From: Hymenobacter fodinae
GTDB taxonomy: Bacteria; Bacteroidota; Bacteroidia; Cytophagales; Hymenobacteraceae
Reading direction: 5' to 3'
DNA length: 64,000 bases
Assembly (NCBI RefSeq): GCF_004745825.1
Contig: NZ_SRLA01000004.1
Span: forward strand, 372,001-436,000
The notes under the pieces are model-generated. The model searched no databases. It was not told the origin of the DNA and saw nothing but the letters and a program-made list of their open reading frames with translations. Of the stretch, positions 61,564-64,000 are shown in pieces; position 1 is the stretch's first letter, and each line of letters starts with the position of its first letter. A program made the position numbers and the translations under genes.

Positions 61564-62595
61564 TTACTTTTTCTGATCTAGGGCTTGCTGCCAACGCCAT
61601 GCACTAGCCAAGGTCTCCTCTAGAGTGGAGGTAGTTGTAAAACCAAGCTCTGAAGTAGCCTTGGTAACATCGGCATAAATAGCCGGAACATCACCGGGGC
61701 GAGGAGGACCAATTTTGTAATTCAGCTTCTGACCTGTAGCTCGCTCAAACGCATGCACTACTTCCAGTACTGAGTTACCTTGGCCGGTGCCTACATTAAA
61801 GGTCTCTACTGCTTCACCCTGTCCTTCTAACAGGCGCTGTACCGCTACAATGTGCGCCTTTGCCAAGTCTACCACGTGCACGTAGTCGCGAATGTTGGTA
61901 CCATCTGGCGTATCATACGTATCACCGTAGATGGTGAGCTGTTCGCGGATACCGGCAGCTGTTTGCGTTACAAAAGGCACCAAGTTTTGCGGTACTCCTA
62001 AAGGCAATTCGCCTATTTCGGCCGAAGGATGCGCACCAATGGGGTTGAAGTAGCGAAGCAAGATTGTTCGCAGAGACTGTCCAGGCACGGCAGCAAGGTC
62101 ACGCAGAATGTCTTCGCACATCTGCTTGGTTGCGCCGTAAGGAGAATTGGCTTTCTTAGTGGGCGTCTGTTCCGTTACAGGCAACTGATCTGGGATGCCA
62201 TACACCGTGCAAGAAGAGGAGAATACAAGTGCATTCACGCCAAATTCCCGCATCACTGAAAGTAGTGCCAGTAGTGAGCCCACGTTGTTACGATAGTACT
62301 CTAGTGGTTTCGCTACTGACTCACCTACTGCCTTAAATGCAGCAAAGTGAATTACCCCCCGCAGGTTACCCTCTTGGGCAAATACTGCGCGTAGAGCTTC
62401 TTCATCATTGCAATCAACGTTATGTACTGGTACGCGCACACCTAAGATGTGCTCTAGACCATTAAGTACCTGCTCCCGCGAGTTGCTGAAATTATCCACA
62501 ATTACTGGCAGAAAGCCAGCATTGTATAGCTCTACTACTGCGTGCGAGCCAATATAGCCCGCGCCGCCTGTTACTAGTATTTTGGTGCGCTCCAT
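61564..62595 (-). CDS. galE: UDP-glucose 4-epimerase
   Basis: 343 residues. VTGGAGYIGSHAVVELYNAG at the N-terminus, HFAAFKAVGESVAKPLEYYRNN, SSSCTVYGIPDQLPV with the catalytic Ser, YGATKQMCEDIL with Tyr/Lys, and LRYFNPIGAHPSAEIGE are typical GalE motifs. The DGTNIRDYVHVVDLAKAHIVA stretch completes it. It interconverts UDP-glucose and UDP-galactose. The gene lies in the polysaccharide-precursor cluster between rfbB and the UDP-sugar dehydrogenase. Confidence 0.97.
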   Translation of the reverse strand: MERTKILVTGGAGYIGSHAVVELYNAGFLPVIVDNFSNSREQVLNGLEHILGVRVPVHNVDCNDEEALRAVFAQEGNLRGVIHFAAFKAVGESVAKPLEYYRNNVGSLLALLSVMREFGVNALVFSSSCTVYGIPDQLPVTEQTPTKKANSPYGATKQMCEDILRDLAAVPGQSLRTILLRYFNPIGAHPSAEIGELPLGVPQNLVPFVTQTAAGIREQLTIYGDTYDTPDGTNIRDYVHVVDLAKAHIVAVQRLLEGQGEAVETFNVGTGQGNSVLEVVHAFERATGQKLNYKIGPPRPGDVPAIYADVTKATSELGFTTTSTLEETLASAWRWQQALDQKK

Positions 62596-62626
62596 TTTAA
62601 GTCAGTAATACAGCCAGTGATAAAAC

Positions 62627-62676
62627 TAATGAGTTGATGAAGAATAGGCTAACTACCTTATTTCATCAACTCATTA
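62627..62676 (-). terminator. Hairpin after the UDP-sugar dehydrogenase gene
   Basis: Perfect 15-bp arms (TAATGAGTTGATGAA at 62627-62641 and its complement at 62662-62676), followed on the minus strand by GTTTT. It lies between the dehydrogenase stop codon and the galE start, so it may limit read-through into galE. Confidence 0.6.
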
Positions 62677-62684
62677 ACTATTGG

Positions 62685-63983
62685 TTAGAGGCTCCAGTAG
62701 GCCAGTTCTTCAATCTTATTACGGAACAGGCCCTTAATGTCTACTACCACAGCGGGCTGGTTGGTAATAGACTTGAAATAGGCCTCATCCAATTCTAGGT
62801 AGGGCTGGTGGCTAACGGCTACAATAACCGCATCATAATCGTTGCGGATTTGGTCTTGTGGGGTCAGACGGAAGCCGTACTCGTGGTTCAGCTCATCAGA
62901 ATCGGCGTGGGGGTCGATGATGTCGACGTTCACGGAGAAATTCTTCAGCTCCTGAATAACATCAGCCACTTTCGAGTTACGGATGTCCTCCACATTCTCC
63001 TTGAACGTAGCGCCCATTACCAGCACACGGCCTTTAGCCACGTCTTTGCCTTGCTTGATCATGGTTTGCACCGTCTTGCGGGCAATATAGGCTCCCATGT
63101 TATCATTAGTGGTCCGGCCCGAAAGAATGACCTTAGCATCGTAGCCTAGTTCCTTAGCCTTGTAAGTGAGGTAGTAGGGGTCAACGCCAATACAGTGGCC
63201 ACCCACCAGACCGGGCGAGAACTTAAGGAAGTTCCACTTGGTGCCAGCGGCTTCCAGCACTTCATAGGTGTTGATGCTCATGCGGTCGAAGATCATCGAC
63301 AGCTCGTTCATCAGGGCAATGTTAACGTCGCGCTGCGTGTTCTCAATAATTTTAGCAGCTTCGGCTACTTTGATGCTGCTGGCGCGGTGTACCCCAGCCT
63401 TTACTACTAGCTCGTAGGTCTTGGCAATTTCTTCCAACGACTCCGCATCGCAACCAGCTACCACTTTCACAATGCTCGATAGGGTGTGCTCTTTGTCGCC
63501 GGGGTTGATGCGCTCAGGAGAATAACCCACTTTAAAGTCGCCGTTGGCAAAGCTTAGACCTGAGTGCTTTTCCATTACTGGAATACAATCTTCTTCCGTG
63601 CAGCCAGGGTACACAGTGCTTTCGAACACCACGTAATCACCTTTCTTTAAGACCTTGCCCACGGAAGACGAAGCGCCCAGCAGGGGCTTCAGATCGGGCA
63701 TAGCATGCTCATCAATAGGAGTTGGCACGGCAACCACGTAGAAGGTTGCTTCGCGCAATACATCAAGTGAGTCGGTAAACTCAATGTCGCAGCCTTCAAA
63801 AGCCTGTGATTCCAGTTCGCCGCTCGGATCAATGTTATTGCGCATCATCTCCACCCGCTTAGCATTTATATCAAAGCCGATTACTTTGACTTTACGGGCA
63901 AATTCTAGGGCAATAGGCAAGCCTACATAGCCGAGGCCAATAACGGCCAGCTTGGTTTGTTTCTGAAGGAGTTGCTCGTACAC
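62685..63983 (-). CDS. UDP-N-acetyl-D-galactosamine dehydrogenase (WbpO/TviB type)
   Basis: 432 residues starting with GTG at 63983, complete but close to the window edge. Nucleotide-sugar dehydrogenase: AVIGLGYVGLPIALEF, VPTPIDEHAMPDL, FESTVYPGCTEEDC, EAAKIIENTQRDVNIALMNE and the catalytic Cys in GLVGGHCIGVDPYYLTYKA. The GCTEE...CIPVMEK and NTQRDVN pattern fits the TviB/WbpO group, which oxidises UDP-GalNAc or UDP-GlcNAc twice at C6 to the uronic acid. With the WbpP-like epimerase it would give UDP-GalNAcA for a capsule or O-antigen. Confidence 0.94.
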   Translation of the reverse strand: MYEQLLQKQTKLAVIGLGYVGLPIALEFARKVKVIGFDINAKRVEMMRNNIDPSGELESQAFEGCDIEFTDSLDVLREATFYVVAVPTPIDEHAMPDLKPLLGASSSVGKVLKKGDYVVFESTVYPGCTEEDCIPVMEKHSGLSFANGDFKVGYSPERINPGDKEHTLSSIVKVVAGCDAESLEEIAKTYELVVKAGVHRASSIKVAEAAKIIENTQRDVNIALMNELSMIFDRMSINTYEVLEAAGTKWNFLKFSPGLVGGHCIGVDPYYLTYKAKELGYDAKVILSGRTTNDNMGAYIARKTVQTMIKQGKDVAKGRVLVMGATFKENVEDIRNSKVADVIQELKNFSVNVDIIDPHADSDELNHEYGFRLTPQDQIRNDYDAVIVAVSHQPYLELDEAYFKSITNQPAVVVDIKGLFRNKIEELAYWSL

Positions 63984-64000
63984 GGGTCGGGACTTAGAAA

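Overview
The window looks like chromosomal DNA from a Bacteroidota bacterium, most probably Hymenobacter or a close relative in Cytophagales. Four things point there: a C-terminal type IX secretion sorting domain, TonB-dependent receptors that start with a carboxypeptidase-like regulatory domain, TAnnTTTG promoter -7 elements 30-50 nt upstream of several start codons, and moderately high GC. It carries 48 credible protein genes. I found no rRNA, tRNA, CRISPR array, transposase or phage gene.

Layout. 155-4395: two paralogous small secreted proteins alternate with the two halves of a cell-surface O-acetylation machine (AlgJ/AlgX-like SGNH protein and MBOAT acyltransferase). 4392-6704: a Rieske/FAD reductase and two tandem small Rof-like (Rho-binding antiterminator fold) proteins, followed by a 90-bp REP-like palindrome. 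6925-15580: asnS, rpoN (sigma-54) with a very acidic region II, a PAP2-like membrane protein, a large multi-PAS hybrid histidine kinase and a LytTR response regulator. 16021-28509 plus 37106-38548: kynurenine-pathway genes (kmo, kynU, 3-hydroxyanthranilate dioxygenase, ACMS decarboxylase, aminomuconate-semialdehyde dehydrogenase), interrupted by two tandem TonB receptors, an AlkB homologue and a glycosyltransferase block. Tryptophan dioxygenase and formylkynurenine hydrolase are not in the window.

30145-43430 is an envelope-glycan neighbourhood: two divergent GT2 polyprenyl-phosphate sugar synthases, two GT-C type integral membrane transferases that look homogenised by gene conversion, further large membrane proteins, and a PIG-L deacetylase with a type IX secretion tail. 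43757-55731 holds lipoproteins, a FadL-type porin, a Tyr/Gly-rich lipoprotein, proS, a Crp-like regulator with a DinB-like enzyme, the NfeD-FloA membrane-microdomain pair and an OmpA/PD40 protein. 55839-58227 has a 2-oxoglutarate dioxygenase and a ChrA transporter. 58335-63983 is the edge of a polysaccharide locus supplying dTDP-4-keto-6-deoxyglucose (RfbA, RfbB), UDP-GalNAc and UDP-GalNAcA (WbpP-like, WbpO-like) and UDP-galactose (GalE).

The most unusual DNA-level signals are a strongly over-used TAGGCC/GGCCTA motif spread over the whole window, often forming the stop codon and its 3' flank, and two near-perfect long palindromes (32- and 33-bp arms, 4-nt loop) that fill the gap between convergent genes.
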